This document shows positions 26,701 to 57,769 of a stretch of 64,000 nucleotides of DNA, piece after piece (positions within the stretch are counted from its first letter, which is position 1; each line of letters opens with the position of its first letter). The notes beneath the pieces were generated by a model. The model was not told the DNA's origin. It saw only the letters and a program-made list of their open reading frames with translations, and did no database searches. Position numbers and translations under genes: made by a program. Source of the DNA: Rhyzopertha dominica (lineage: Eukaryota > Arthropoda > Insecta > Coleoptera > Bostrichidae); assembly GCA_025024175.1 (NCBI GenBank), contig QCXZ01000003.1, positions 19,860,392 to 19,924,391 on the forward strand, written 5' to 3'.

Positions 26701-27640
26701 AACGTTTTTCAGTCATCCCTCCAATAGCATTAAAAATTACAAAATCACACCATCCACATAAATGTTAATTCCACTGTCATGCCTTTAACTTCTGCAACGT
26801 ACTTGACAATTATTATAAGTGTCCGTGCACAGCACACTACTTCTTCAAACGAAAATTAGGTACAATAACTGTAACTAACCCAGCCATCCTTGCTTACCTA
26901 TCGCACGCATACTTTCTAAAATACAAAAATATGTAACGCTACTACATATTTACTCTTATTTTAAGTTTATAATATAGAATATAGCGTTTTCTAAAGCTTT
27001 ATAATCTCGCTGCAGCTTTAACACTAAGCCAAGAAAAGGTTACCTTTATGGCATTAAATGCCATGTAAATTTAAATTATATCAATATTGAGTTCTTAATT
27101 CCCTTTTTTCTTAGTAGTCTTCATCTAGTTCTCATATGAATTTTCCACGTTTTTAATTTTAACCTCTGTAAAATTTTCTTACTAAAAATATTTCCCGGAA
27201 TAGCCTAGTCAGACTTTCATCACTTCTGCATATTATATTTTTTCGTTTCTGACTAAACTTTAATTATTTAAACACTAAGTACTGATTACTTCATATCAGA
27301 TTGCAATGTGTCCTTTAGTGCAACTGCTGCATGTTTGCAGAGTCGACAGTAAACGTCCTAGCTGTATTCGTAACAATATTTAAATTTATGAACACTCCCA
27401 GTCAGACTGCTAGTTTCCTAATTAAAATTGATTTTGCAATATTCTAGTCGAAATATTTAATTAACCCGATTTGCATATTAGATGAACTATGTAATTTCAG
27501 GTCTTTTTGGACAATACATGGTTACCCCAGCGAGTGAGGCTCTTTTCGTTATAAATGGAAGATCAAGAACGGTCAACTGTGAAATTGGTGCTGTGATACA
27601 CCCTAGTGCTATAGTTTGGACAACATCAAAATATCACTAA
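5776..27640 (+). CDS. FSTL5: Follistatin-related protein 5-like, 3' part (16 exons)
   Basis: Secreted or matrix-associated follistatin-like protein; its molecular role in insects is poorly known. Exons: 5776-5919, 5969-6103, 7419-7551, 9020-9304, 9361-9458, 12013-12154, 12634-12687, 12755-12876, 15875-16012, 16503-16613, 16672-16779, 23793-23946, 24000-24200, 24262-24408, 24472-24561, 27501-27640. All have GT/AG borders, and the phases chain without a stop to TAA at 27638-27640, giving 733 codons here. Seen in order: an acidic segment; an EF-hand ([10 protein letters not shown]); a second EF-hand ([13 protein letters not shown]); Ig1 ([22 protein letters not shown]); Ig2 split by a 2.5-kb intron (MLCHVAG / [15 protein letters not shown]); then a roughly 400-residue C-terminal region ([41 protein letters not shown]). 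Vertebrate FSTL5 is about 847 residues, so about 115 N-terminal residues (signal peptide, Kazal) are not in view. FSTL4 is the alternative name. The 7-kb intron 16780-23792 is packed with transposons. Confidence 0.9.
6177..6309. mobile_element. Small TIR MITE, Harbinger-like (3-bp TTA duplication)
   Basis: Terminal inverted repeats of about 30 bp (left GGCCGGTTGCACAAACGTG, right CACGTTTGTGCAACCAGTC, then AAAGTTA inward). TTA stands on both sides (6174-6176, 6310-6312), the target duplication expected of PIF/Harbinger elements. It is non-coding and lies in the intron after the first EF-hand exon. Confidence 0.65.
6770..7190 (+). pseudogene. Penelope-like element relic (GIY-YIG end)
   Basis: The frame at 6776-7048 ends [17 protein letters not shown]...[23 protein letters not shown]. 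After a frameshift, a second frame reads [12 protein letters not shown], then [16 protein letters not shown]. That order (VGxT, H...GH..FD...LAKV, REA.....N, RDDG..LS..W.P) is the C-terminal endonuclease part of Penelope-like retroelements. At least one frameshift and several stops make it a dead fragment. The sequence before it (6310-6770) may be more of the same element but is not recognisable. Confidence 0.55.
8438..8451. repeat. G14 homopolymer
   Basis: A run of 14 G in an otherwise AT-rich intron between the second EF-hand exon and the Ig1 exon. No gene nearby reads through it. Confidence 0.8.
9584..9798 (+). repeat. Dispersed repeat copy A
   Basis: Shares about 180 bp with the reverse strand of 54757-54940. 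Common blocks are TAGGTAATAAAACATTAAATAT, GTATTTCATAAAAATTTA and GAAATATTTTTAGGGGGGCTA, each shown here only as its core. This copy ends in C- and G-rich runs and the words CTAGCTACGCC, typical of insect TE ends. Superfamily unassigned. Confidence 0.7.
9799..12012. other. Intron between the two halves of Ig2; partly repeat-like
   Basis: Long intron of the follistatin-like gene. 10680-11600 has raised GC and broken reading frames on both strands that look like worn transposon coding sequence, but I could not match them to a family. No functional gene is supported. Confidence 0.4.
13166..13198. repeat. Transposon end word, copy 1
   Basis: Carries the word GCGGCAAAAATATCTGAC after TATACAGAGG. 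A near-identical word recurs at 13321-13351. Both look like Tc1/mariner-type terminal repeats (TACAGGGTG...). Confidence 0.5.
13252..13307 (+). tRNA. tRNA-like unit lacking an anticodon arm (SINE head or tRNA relic)
   Basis: A 56-nt unit with acceptor-stem ends GCCAGT / GCTGGC that pair (five Watson-Crick plus one G-T). It has an A-box-like GGTCGTAGTGG, and a perfect T-arm CCGGG-TTCAAAT-CCCGG at 13281-13297 containing the B-box word GGTTCAAATCC. T5 at 13313-13317 would stop Pol III. There is no room for an anticodon arm, so it cannot be a normal tRNA; a tRNA-derived SINE head or deleted tRNA copy is likelier. It lies between two copies of the same transposon end word. Confidence 0.5.
13321..13351. 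repeat. Transposon end word, copy 2
   Basis: TATACAGGGTGCGGCAAAAA followed by TATCTGAC. It may be the outer left end of the mariner-type element that follows. Confidence 0.5.
13530..15045 (-). mobile_element. Tc1/mariner-type element with long inverted repeats (decayed)
   Basis: Inverted arms of about 170 bp (about 13530-13700 and 14872-15045) share the words ATATGGGCGCAAGTTGC / GCAACTCCTGCCCATAT and AATTTATT...CTGAGTT. Between them, reading leftward, is a broken transposase: a helix-turn-helix part (14741-14541: [30 protein letters not shown]); the first catalytic block FSDEATF...[18 protein letters not shown] with the second Asp; a region ending QTPLDFFL; and a tail [20 protein letters not shown] then HFEHLL near 13800. 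Several stops and frameshifts. This is the DDD-type Tc1/mariner (IS630) transposase widespread in insects. Confidence 0.8.
15046..15874. other. Intron remainder, no gene recognised
   Basis: The - strand frame at 15242-15532 (with an HCGSGEH and SRSPEHQP segment) is open for 96 codons but matches nothing I know and lacks splice context. It is probably transposon-derived. Confidence 0.35.
17185..18490 (-). mobile_element. Tc1-like DNA transposon, both ends present
   Basis: Terminal inverted repeats of about 26 bp: left GGGTGTGGGGACAAAAAATC from 17186, right its near complement ending 18490 (GATTTTTTGTCCCAACCCCC). On the - strand are transposase pieces: an HTH region (18182-17994, [19 protein letters not shown]); a middle part with [15 protein letters not shown] (17805-17590); [13 protein letters not shown] with the second catalytic Asp; and [20 protein letters not shown] with the catalytic Glu (17588-17286). 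Frameshifts separate the pieces, so it is inactive. Both ends surviving make it one of the best-preserved DNA elements here. No clean TA duplication remains. Confidence 0.85.
18491..20030. other. Intron remainder, no gene recognised
   Basis: About 1.5 kb within the largest follistatin-like intron. Short repeated words such as GCGGC-CCGCAAATTGC near 19100-19210 hint at old repeats, but no element can be delimited. Confidence 0.35.
20031..21250. mobile_element. Foldback element with about 400-bp inverted arms and TA duplication
   Basis: Left arm 20031 to about 20430, right arm about 20843-21250. The ends read TACAGGGTGGTCGCGATGTA and TACATCGCGACCACCTTGTA and are flanked by TA on both sides (20029-20030, 21251-21252), the Tc1/mariner target. 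Matching inner blocks include TTGCACCGTT / AACGGTGCAA and AAAAAGCTAT / ATAGCTTTTT. The 400-bp centre has no recognisable transposase. It is a non-autonomous foldback relative of a Tc1/mariner element. Confidence 0.85.
21735..23245 (+). mobile_element. CR1/Jockey-like LINE fragment (RT domain)
   Basis: Reverse-transcriptase relic in three pieces: [13 protein letters not shown] and [13 protein letters not shown] (about 21745-21910), then [15 protein letters not shown]...[13 protein letters not shown] (21936-22211), then [13 protein letters not shown] and catalytic FADDTKIY (22275-22631). The C-terminal part at 22765-23175 ([23 protein letters not shown]) follows another frameshift. No endonuclease half. 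It lies in the large intron just before the 23793 exon. Confidence 0.8.
25320..26063. mobile_element. hAT-type non-autonomous element with perfect 8-bp duplication
   Basis: The element at 25328-26055 is bracketed by an identical 8-bp CTATGGAC (25320-25327 and 26056-26063). Ends are TAGAGATGTG and CTTACCTCTA, short imperfect inverted repeats. Both subterminal parts are rich in GAGCTG/CAGCTC words. Eight-bp duplication and TAGAG ends fit the hAT superfamily. No transposase frame. It sits in the last intron of the follistatin-like gene; a perfect duplication implies fairly recent insertion. Confidence 0.85.
26192..26556. mobile_element. Second MITE in the last intron
   Basis: Inverted ends of about 25 bp: AGGTTTCTATAAACGATTCG at left and CGAATCATTTATAGAAACCT at right, flanked by similar TGTACA / TATACA. 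No coding capacity; superfamily not assigned. Confidence 0.7.
26557..27500. other. Rest of last follistatin-like intron
   Basis: AT-rich sequence with no feature that I can support, ending in the acceptor before 27501. Confidence 0.5.
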
Positions 27641-30146
27641 TCTAAGTAGCAAATCAATTGTAAGAACAAAATGTCATTTTATATTGGTTCTCAAATTTTG
27701 AAAAAAGACTCAGCTTACGCATCGAGTAAAAATATCATACCTCACTGCAAATATAAAGTGATATTTGTAGGCAAAGAACTATAACATAAAATGAAGTTGT
27801 AGAAATATGCAAACCGGCAATGATCGGTTAAGTTATATATTTAACAGCTACGTAATTGTTTTCGTACTTAATGTAGTCTTGTGATAAATTTAAATTTTAT
27901 AACAAAATGTACAGTGATTGTATTGTATTGTATTCAGTTTTGCGCTTAATGTAATTGGAGACTTTTTCTGTTAAGTATTCAGTGCAATTAGAAATAACAT
28001 CATTGTTAAATTAAGCAAATGAAATTATATATTTTTCTGATATTTTATACTATATAATATAAACTATGCTATACATTGGGTACAAGTGCAAAGCGTTATA
28101 TCATGTATAATAATATATCCCACTAAAGAAAAGATTAGCATTCTTAATCAGAAGGAGTCTCTACCTAATTGCGTACTGTTATCATGCAGTGTATTAATTA
28201 CGTTTATATGTTATTTGTGTTTTAAGGTATTATAGTAACCCATACGACATTAATTTGTACTATCCTCTATAACGATATCCTATACAGTGCTTTCTTGCTT
28301 TCGTTTACTGCTTGTACCTTTTGCCTTTAATAAGCGTATGCTGTAAGATGGTTTAATATTTAAGAATCGCTTACTGTACGATAGTGACAATGGTGCAGAA
28401 TTGTTTATACTAAATTTAAACAAATAAATAAGAATTCGTTGGAATACAAGAAATGCTGTTATTGTAATTTTAATCAATTACACATAGGTGACAGAACCAT
28501 CGGAATAAGCTGAAGGGGTTTAAAATTTTAGATATATTGATTAATTTAGATATATCGATAATTATCTTTAACAAAAAATTAAAAAATTCTAAATTTTTCA
28601 TGATCCCTTGCTTAAAACTGCTGGATTCATTTCTCTTTATGGGAGTTTAACTAACAATTGGATATAAAAATTGTATTAATTAATTTCACAAAGGCCTCAA
28701 TAAAGCCGCCCAAAGGTCGTAGGAATCCCACAGGTTCTCTATTCCTGAATAGAACCTGTCTGCTGGTGAATAATAAAAATAATAATCATAAATAATACGA
28801 AAACAATCTCAAAACAACTAATTTATTACTAAACAAGATCAAATTTGGAGGGTTAACAAATTGTAGCAATGCTGCTGAAAATTGTTATTTAACACAATGA
28901 ATGAACTGCCAATTCTAGATCTGTGTTCGATATCACTTTCACTCTCAAGATTCAAAACTGAAGAGATTTTTGTTAGCATAGCCGACTATGGTCACCAGGT
29001 ACTGAGGTCCCATGCGGGAGGCAACTCAGCTATATAGTTGAATGGTTTGGTGCCAAAATCTTGGTTTTTCTTTTACCAGATGTGTGCGCAGCACGGGAGA
29101 AAATATTAGTTCATGCATCAAGGCTCTAACATCCTACTTTCAAGCATGGCGTATAACTATTGCTGCGTGGATACAGCTAATCAAAGAATGCGAGAACACA
29201 GTCAAGAAAACGACATAAATAGTTAAAAAAACGGACTACAACAGCAGCATAGCTTACAATGTTACGGTGGACTCCAAATAAAGCATTTATCCTAATAAAT
29301 TAATTAACAGAACTGTTTCAGTTAAACAACTGAATTATTTAATGGCAGTGGAGCTTGTTTAAAACTAATTACATAATGTGATTGAAAAAGGAACACAAAA
29401 AATAAAAATTAAAAATTAAAACAGTACTAACCTGTGAACAGTTGTAGGAACACACTGAAACTGAAGCGCATCTGTTTCTCGTCCACTTAAGAACCTACCC
29501 CCTCGAACGTCGCAAATATGCCCCATTCCCAAAACCGATGCGAAATATAAACTGAACAATTTGAGAGGTAATTTGAATAAAATACAGAAATTTGAAGATG
29601 GCATACCTGATGGTTACTTCAATACGTATACGCTTAAACAATCAAACTTGATTTGTATTTAATTCAAAATGGACTGTCATATTGCAAATTACTGCTTGTA
29701 AAGTCGTTCTGATGTAGCAACATATGCATCCTGGGATCTGAAAATGTTTTCTGTTTCTACAGTCTACAGTCATTTTCATATACATGGGCAGAAAATAAAA
29801 ATAATAATATTATTCACAGGAAATGAATAATCGTGTAATATATATTTTTGTATTATCTCAATGAATACATAAAACTAAATCTGAATATGCAATAGAGGCA
29901 CCTAAACAGTAAAAAGTACTAAGCCATGTTTTCTCTTTTTTTTAGATATTGGCAAAATACTTCATTTAAATTTTATCACGGTAAAGTAATAGATTAACGC
30001 GCTATTAATGAAGTAACCATTTAATTATTGATCACTGCAACGCAAAAATTTGTGAAAGCTTAAAAGCTGTTATCAAGTAGTTCTCATTTTTGAAAGATCC
30101 ACTGTGTCATTAGATAGTTCAGCTTTGGGATGTCACATGTCAATTC
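27641..30146. other. 3' UTR of follistatin-like gene plus spacer
   Basis: 2.5 kb between two genes on the same strand. The first few hundred bases are presumably 3' UTR. A 30-bp perfect-looking hairpin (ACAGGTTCT...AGAACCTGT, about 28731-28760) stands out. No coding region recognised; the promoter of the next gene must lie near its right end. Confidence 0.45.
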
Positions 30147-33100
30147 ATGTTATATTATTTCTTCTACATGCTGTTGCCTTTTGCAGTAATTGGTAAAATT
30201 TCCATCAAGGTCTGTAAAACATGGTTTTCTTATAGTCTAGTTTATTGACCGTTTCTATTATTTTATGTTAAGGATGCCAGTGTCGCTACAGTAACTCGTG
30301 GAGATATCGGTATGATTTTCTGTAAGTATATGAAACAATTCATTCTATTTTATTAATTCAAATACAGACCTTACACTAGTAACACAGGGGGACACAGAGG
30401 ATGTTAAGTTCCGTATATTTGTGAAAATGGAGAAATGCTGCGAACAGATAACACCACGCGATAAAGACTGTGACAGCATGGTTTTGTTAGGAGGTGATAT
30501 GGGCGTATTAAATTCTAGATGTTCAAAGAACATTACCCTGGTCTATCCCAACATGGTAAATACATACCATCAATGTTATATATACAAAATAGCGTTTACA
30601 TTTGCAGTACCTGCATAATCGCCAAGGAAAATGTTTAATTTCAGTAACTTATCTAAACGAACAAAGGCAAGCCTTTAGAACTCAACAAAACATAGCATTT
30701 AATACCACGATTAGTAAAGTTCGCGTGCCTTCTGTATTACGAGGTTATTATACAATCGAGGAGGTGAAGGAATGCGCTGCAGTTGATTTGGATCCACTTG
30801 AAGATTGCCAGCCTGTCAATTGCCCTATGAAATATTTAGGTTTCAGAAATTATTTTAACCAGAAGTGGAAACGATGTCAAAAAGTACCAGTATGCATCGC
30901 TGACGTACGCAAATCTCTGCCAGACGTGGTAAGTGATGAGATTTAATACACCATGCAATGTAAGTATGTATTTCATTTGCATTAGTCAGGATATCCCTGA
31001 ATCGCATTTAAAATTGAGTGTAAATAATACCATAATTAGCTTACTGATGGGAGATTTAAAGCTTCTAACTAACATGTCCCAAAACGCTTTACTAAAATTT
31101 TTCAACCGAGTTAAGTTACTGCCACTTTATTTACTAGTGCTATCAAACATTTTCATATCCTAATTGGAAGAGGGTGCGGACAGGAAGCTCAGTGGTCAAC
31201 ATAGTGAAGCATAAATTTTGCTTAGTTTTTTTGAAAATTTCTTTCGCTGATTCAGATTACTTAATTACCGTTTGCAAAGTCGCTTGTCTTGTTTTTTATA
31301 ACGTGCATTTTTTGAGAAAAACTAAGTTCTTCTCAACCGTGCACAGCTTAATATTAAGTCAGAAATTGGTTAGCGTTGAAGAACAAGCACTGCAGTGTTT
31401 TCTTCCCTACTTGGTTATTTGACAATTTTTTGAAAATAATTCGGAACAAGTGAATATGGCTTTAGTACATCACGTACTTATTTTATTTAATTTAATTACC
31501 TCAACACTTAACATTATTTTCTAAACGGAAAAATTCCCACGTAAAAGATCGTCTTATGGTTGCTTAGTGGTGTGACGTCATTTAACATAGTGTCAATTTT
31601 GAATAATTGTAATTTCAGAGTTAATATAGATTATAATCAGTACTAACAGTTTCAGAATGGAATGAACTCGACACACTGTAATAAATAAGCAGTTTCATTC
31701 TAAACGTGTAAAGCAAAATAAGTATTTGGTAAGGTTCTATAACCGTCACGAATGAGACGTTATATGCATATTATATGCTTACTTATATGTTTTGGTTTGC
31801 ATAGTTTTGCAGTGGAGGTAATGCCTTGTATATGGAAAACTCCCGATTAAGATATACAATTTCCGAAACGAATAGATGCAAACGTTTTAATGTTAAAAGA
31901 TTTACTCGGGTGCAAATTTTGGTAAAACTATATCAACCGGGTTCTTACTGAAATAAGTAAAAGACAACAGCCTTCAGACGCTCAAGCTCTTTTATTACCA
32001 TTTTTCTATTTTTATGAAATTTCTCATATTTTTTGTGTAGAAGACGGAAATTACGTAAAATGGAAATAAATTGTATTAAAAAGAGGGTCTTTGTATTTGG
32101 CTGTATACACCCGTAAGCTTGACGTAGACACGTCTATCTTTAATATCTATATACGTGGTAGAGAACGTAGTTAACCTTAACCTCGAATTAATAGGACAAA
32201 CATTATTCATTCAGAGTAAATTTACAATTAAAAATGCGCTTTGGTATTTTTTGTTAGAATCGCACATTTTGTCAGTACAAATTTTAAACACGTGAATAGC
32301 AGTTCCAAATGAAAACTGCCGCCACTCACTGTTAATAAAAAATTTTGTCCTACATTTTAGTATTCTGCATTTCCTCCTAAATGTAGCCGATTTCTCAACA
32401 TGTGTAAAAGAACCTAAGCGATACAATTTTTTCACCGTTTTTACTATTTTGTAACAAATACCCGAGCGCATATTCGAATGTTACAAACGCCTCCGCGTTT
32501 TGGATTTTTCGGAATGGGAGCGCAAAAGCTACAGACATCTCAATCCGAATCATCTGCAACATTGACATTTTGCATTCCATCTTCTACTTTGGTTGTAGTG
32601 TAAACTACCGCATCAGTTTGTCACACATAGTTCAAACTTCAGCAGACAAGTAATACCTCAGTGTATGAAAAAAATGCAAACGTGTAGCAGGAAAGTGCCA
32701 GAACCCTACAAATACAAAATTAGTGTAAAATTGAAAATTCCCAACTAAAAGTGACGTTGAGACATTATGGAAAACAAACTTTAAACATAAGTATGGAGAA
32801 AGAATCAAATGCTTCTAAACTATGAAAAAAGTCTTGGAACAAAGTATATAATTGTAACAAATGGCAAATATTATGCAGTGTCTTTGTGTACATCTACACT
32901 GTGACAACTTCAGTGGCCTGTGGTATAGCCGTTGGATGCATTTTAAGGAGCAGTCAAAAGGAAGAAATATTTTATACAGCTGTCGACGCACTTTTGAACA
33001 TACTCCCAATTAAAATAAAAAATAATTCTAACTGATGATGACCTTACTGAGCGCAATGTGCTTCAAAAATATTGGCCAAATTCTAAACTGCTTTTGTGCA

Positions 33101-34459
33101 TATTTCGCGTTCTAAAGGTTTGCTGGCAGCAACAAAACTGTTTCTAAAGAAAAATTGTGTATATCAAGAATAGCCATCAGCTACTAGAATATGCGAAAAA
33201 TATTTTAATGCTCATTCCGAACAAATTCATTTTATAAAGTACGTATCTAACTTGTCACGAATCGAAACAAGGTGCCTAGTAAACAGAGAAAAACTTCTGA
33301 CGAGGGGCACAGACCCTCACAATTAAGTGAAGTAATGTTCCGCCTTCTGAAGGATATTCTGTTGGAACGTACAAAAGCAAAACAGGATAAGAAATCAGTT
33401 TCCAAAGCTCCACGCTGATGAGATATGTCGACAAAAATATTGGTTTAGGATCTAATACCTACTAAAACCTTAAGGTTTCAACTTGTTCTTAGTTCCACCT
33501 GCTAATATTATATAATATATGTATTGCTTCCAGTTTTCTTATTCTCTACACAAGGTATTGTATACTGCGATATAATTTCAATTTTACATACGCATTGGTG
33601 AAAAGCGTCTGCAACTTATTAGTGCAGTTTCGGCAAGTTATATATTACCGAAATACGGACCCGTCTGTAACATTTGAATATACTATTGCGGTTCCAAACA
33701 ACTTACCTAGCTTAACATGCCATTTGCAGTGGACTGTTATCCATAACCACATTTTCTATGGTTGCAGGCCTACATTCCTATAAGTAACAGGTGTCGAGAT
33801 CTCGAAGGAGCTATTTCAACGGATGATTTAAAATACTTACAGCAAGGCATTGTACAGGGCAGTTGGGGCAACAGCAACTATTTGTTCTTGACTGTGAGTA
33901 AAAAAAATCATATCTGGCATATAAAGAAGCTTATAAGTTTTCCAGACAAATTTGCGCTGCCATCATGGTGACATTGATAACGAGACCGGGTTCTGCGTTT
34001 GCGATGAGGGATGGATGTCTGCACCATTCGATAAAGACCAATACGAACCAGGGTTGTCACTCTATCACATGTGTAACATACAGATAGACACTTGGAATGG
34101 CGTTAATAGCACAAGAATTAAAATGACACTGCTCTTTATAGCTGTAAGATTACAAGTGGTAGCTTACGATTTTCATCATTATATTCCACTTGTAGCTTTG
34201 CGCAGTATTCATCACGATATTAATTTTACTTTGCATTTTTATCCTGAATGGCTTATACAGATGCATTAAAATCTTTGAAGACGATAATTGCTGTGCTGCA
34301 GCTGCTGCAGAAACTCATAGAAAGCACGTGTTAAAAGTCAAACAAAGGATACCGAAGAACGTGTGCTTTGATAAGTGCCTATATATGGGACGGAAACCTA
34401 AAAAGAACGTTAGTCGAACTAAACATATAATTTGCAAAACTGTAGTGAATATTTCATGA
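30147..34459 (+). CDS. Predicted single-pass membrane protein, Cys-rich ectodomain with EGF-like motif
   Basis: Seven coding exons: 30147-30209, 30273-30321, 30368-30555, 30608-30928, 33768-33893, 33946-34143, 34196-34459. They chain in phase to 402 codons and a TGA at 34457-34459; all borders are GT/AG, the weakest being GTCTGT after exon 1. The start at 30147 gives a hydrophobic signal peptide (MLYYFFYMLLPFAVIG). The ectodomain has many Cys (KCCEQITPRDKDC, NSRCSKN, ECAAVDLDPLEDCQPVNC, RCQKVPVC, NRCRD) and N-glycosylation motifs (NIT, NTT, NST). An EGF-like end RCHHGDIDNETGFCVCDEGW follows at about residue 253. One membrane span is made by joining the last two exons (MTLLFIA + LCAVFITILILLCIFIL), then a basic, Cys-containing tail of about 65 residues (YRCIKIFEDDNCCAAAAAE). 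I do not recognise the family; receptor or adhesion roles are only inference from topology. Confidence 0.75.
30929..33767 (+). other. Large intron of the membrane-protein gene
   Basis: 2.8 kb. 32200-32640 and 33100-33420 contain broken frames on both strands that look like worn transposon coding sequence, but no motif identifies them. No supported gene. Confidence 0.4.
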
Positions 34460-34715
34460 TTTCNGCAACCCGAATACAATGTGTCCTAATTGTACAAATA
34501 TTCGAGGTGTAGATTGACGGAATATTATGCAACTGGCATAGTAGATTGGTAAAAGGACAGGATAATAAGATATGCTACGTATTAATATACCAACTTTATT
34601 ATATTATAAGAATATGCTGTATATTTCTACCTACATTGATTTCCCAACTTTTGTGTATTATTATAGTGTTGATAAAACATTACTACTACCCATTCACGCA
34701 TAAAATGCTATTACT
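34460..34715. other. Short convergent spacer between two genes
   Basis: Only 256 bp separate the stop codon of the membrane-protein gene (+) and that of the dehydrogenase gene (-). A poly(A) signal for the - strand gene (AATAAA; TTTATT at 34595-34600 on +) lies about 116 bp past its stop. The 3' UTRs are therefore short or overlap. Confidence 0.65.
34595..34600 (-). promoter_or_regulatory. Poly(A) signal of the dehydrogenase gene
   Basis: Canonical AATAAA on the - strand, about 116 bp downstream of the stop codon at 34716-34718. Confidence 0.5.
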
Positions 34716-57328
<22,613 letters not shown>

Positions 57329-57769
57329 GGTAAAACACACTGGCTTTCACCACAGCAAAATAAATACTATTTGATGTGATAGGCAATGTGGTTGAAGTTA
57401 GCAACGGAATCGAAAACGAGAATCACGTTTTTACAGTCGACCAGTCAAGTAAAGCATTTGAATAGATTCCTACATATTTAGTGATTTATACGCCCGATTT
57501 AAATATGCTGCACGCCAGTTCTATACACAACATAAACAAAAGACATATATCTACATAATCCATACAATATCAACAATAAAAAAATGTTCACATACACCTT
57601 GCCATTAAAATACCTATCCCTATATTTCAATTAACTGCGCGCAGCACCACTTTGCTACAGTTTACAGTTTACAAAGAAGATAAGCAGAGTGCATAGTGCA
57701 TATTAATTTTCAAGATATTTAAAAAAAAAGGACTTTTACCACTGACAACATGCACCCTAACGAATTAAA
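57329..57769 (-). promoter_or_regulatory. Presumed 5' UTR and promoter of the dehydrogenase gene
   Basis: 440 bp between the start codon of the dehydrogenase (57326-57328 on +) and the first satellite-like sequence. AT-rich; no TATA box or initiator can be singled out. Extra non-coding 5' exons further right cannot be excluded, in which case the satellite would lie in an intron. Confidence 0.35.

Noticed and set aside
30128..30184. Upstream ATG (MSIHVILFLL) as start of the membrane-protein gene
   Set aside because: That frame meets TAA within 20 codons and has no donor giving the right phase; the ATG at 30147 gives a signal peptide and phase 0 into exon 2.
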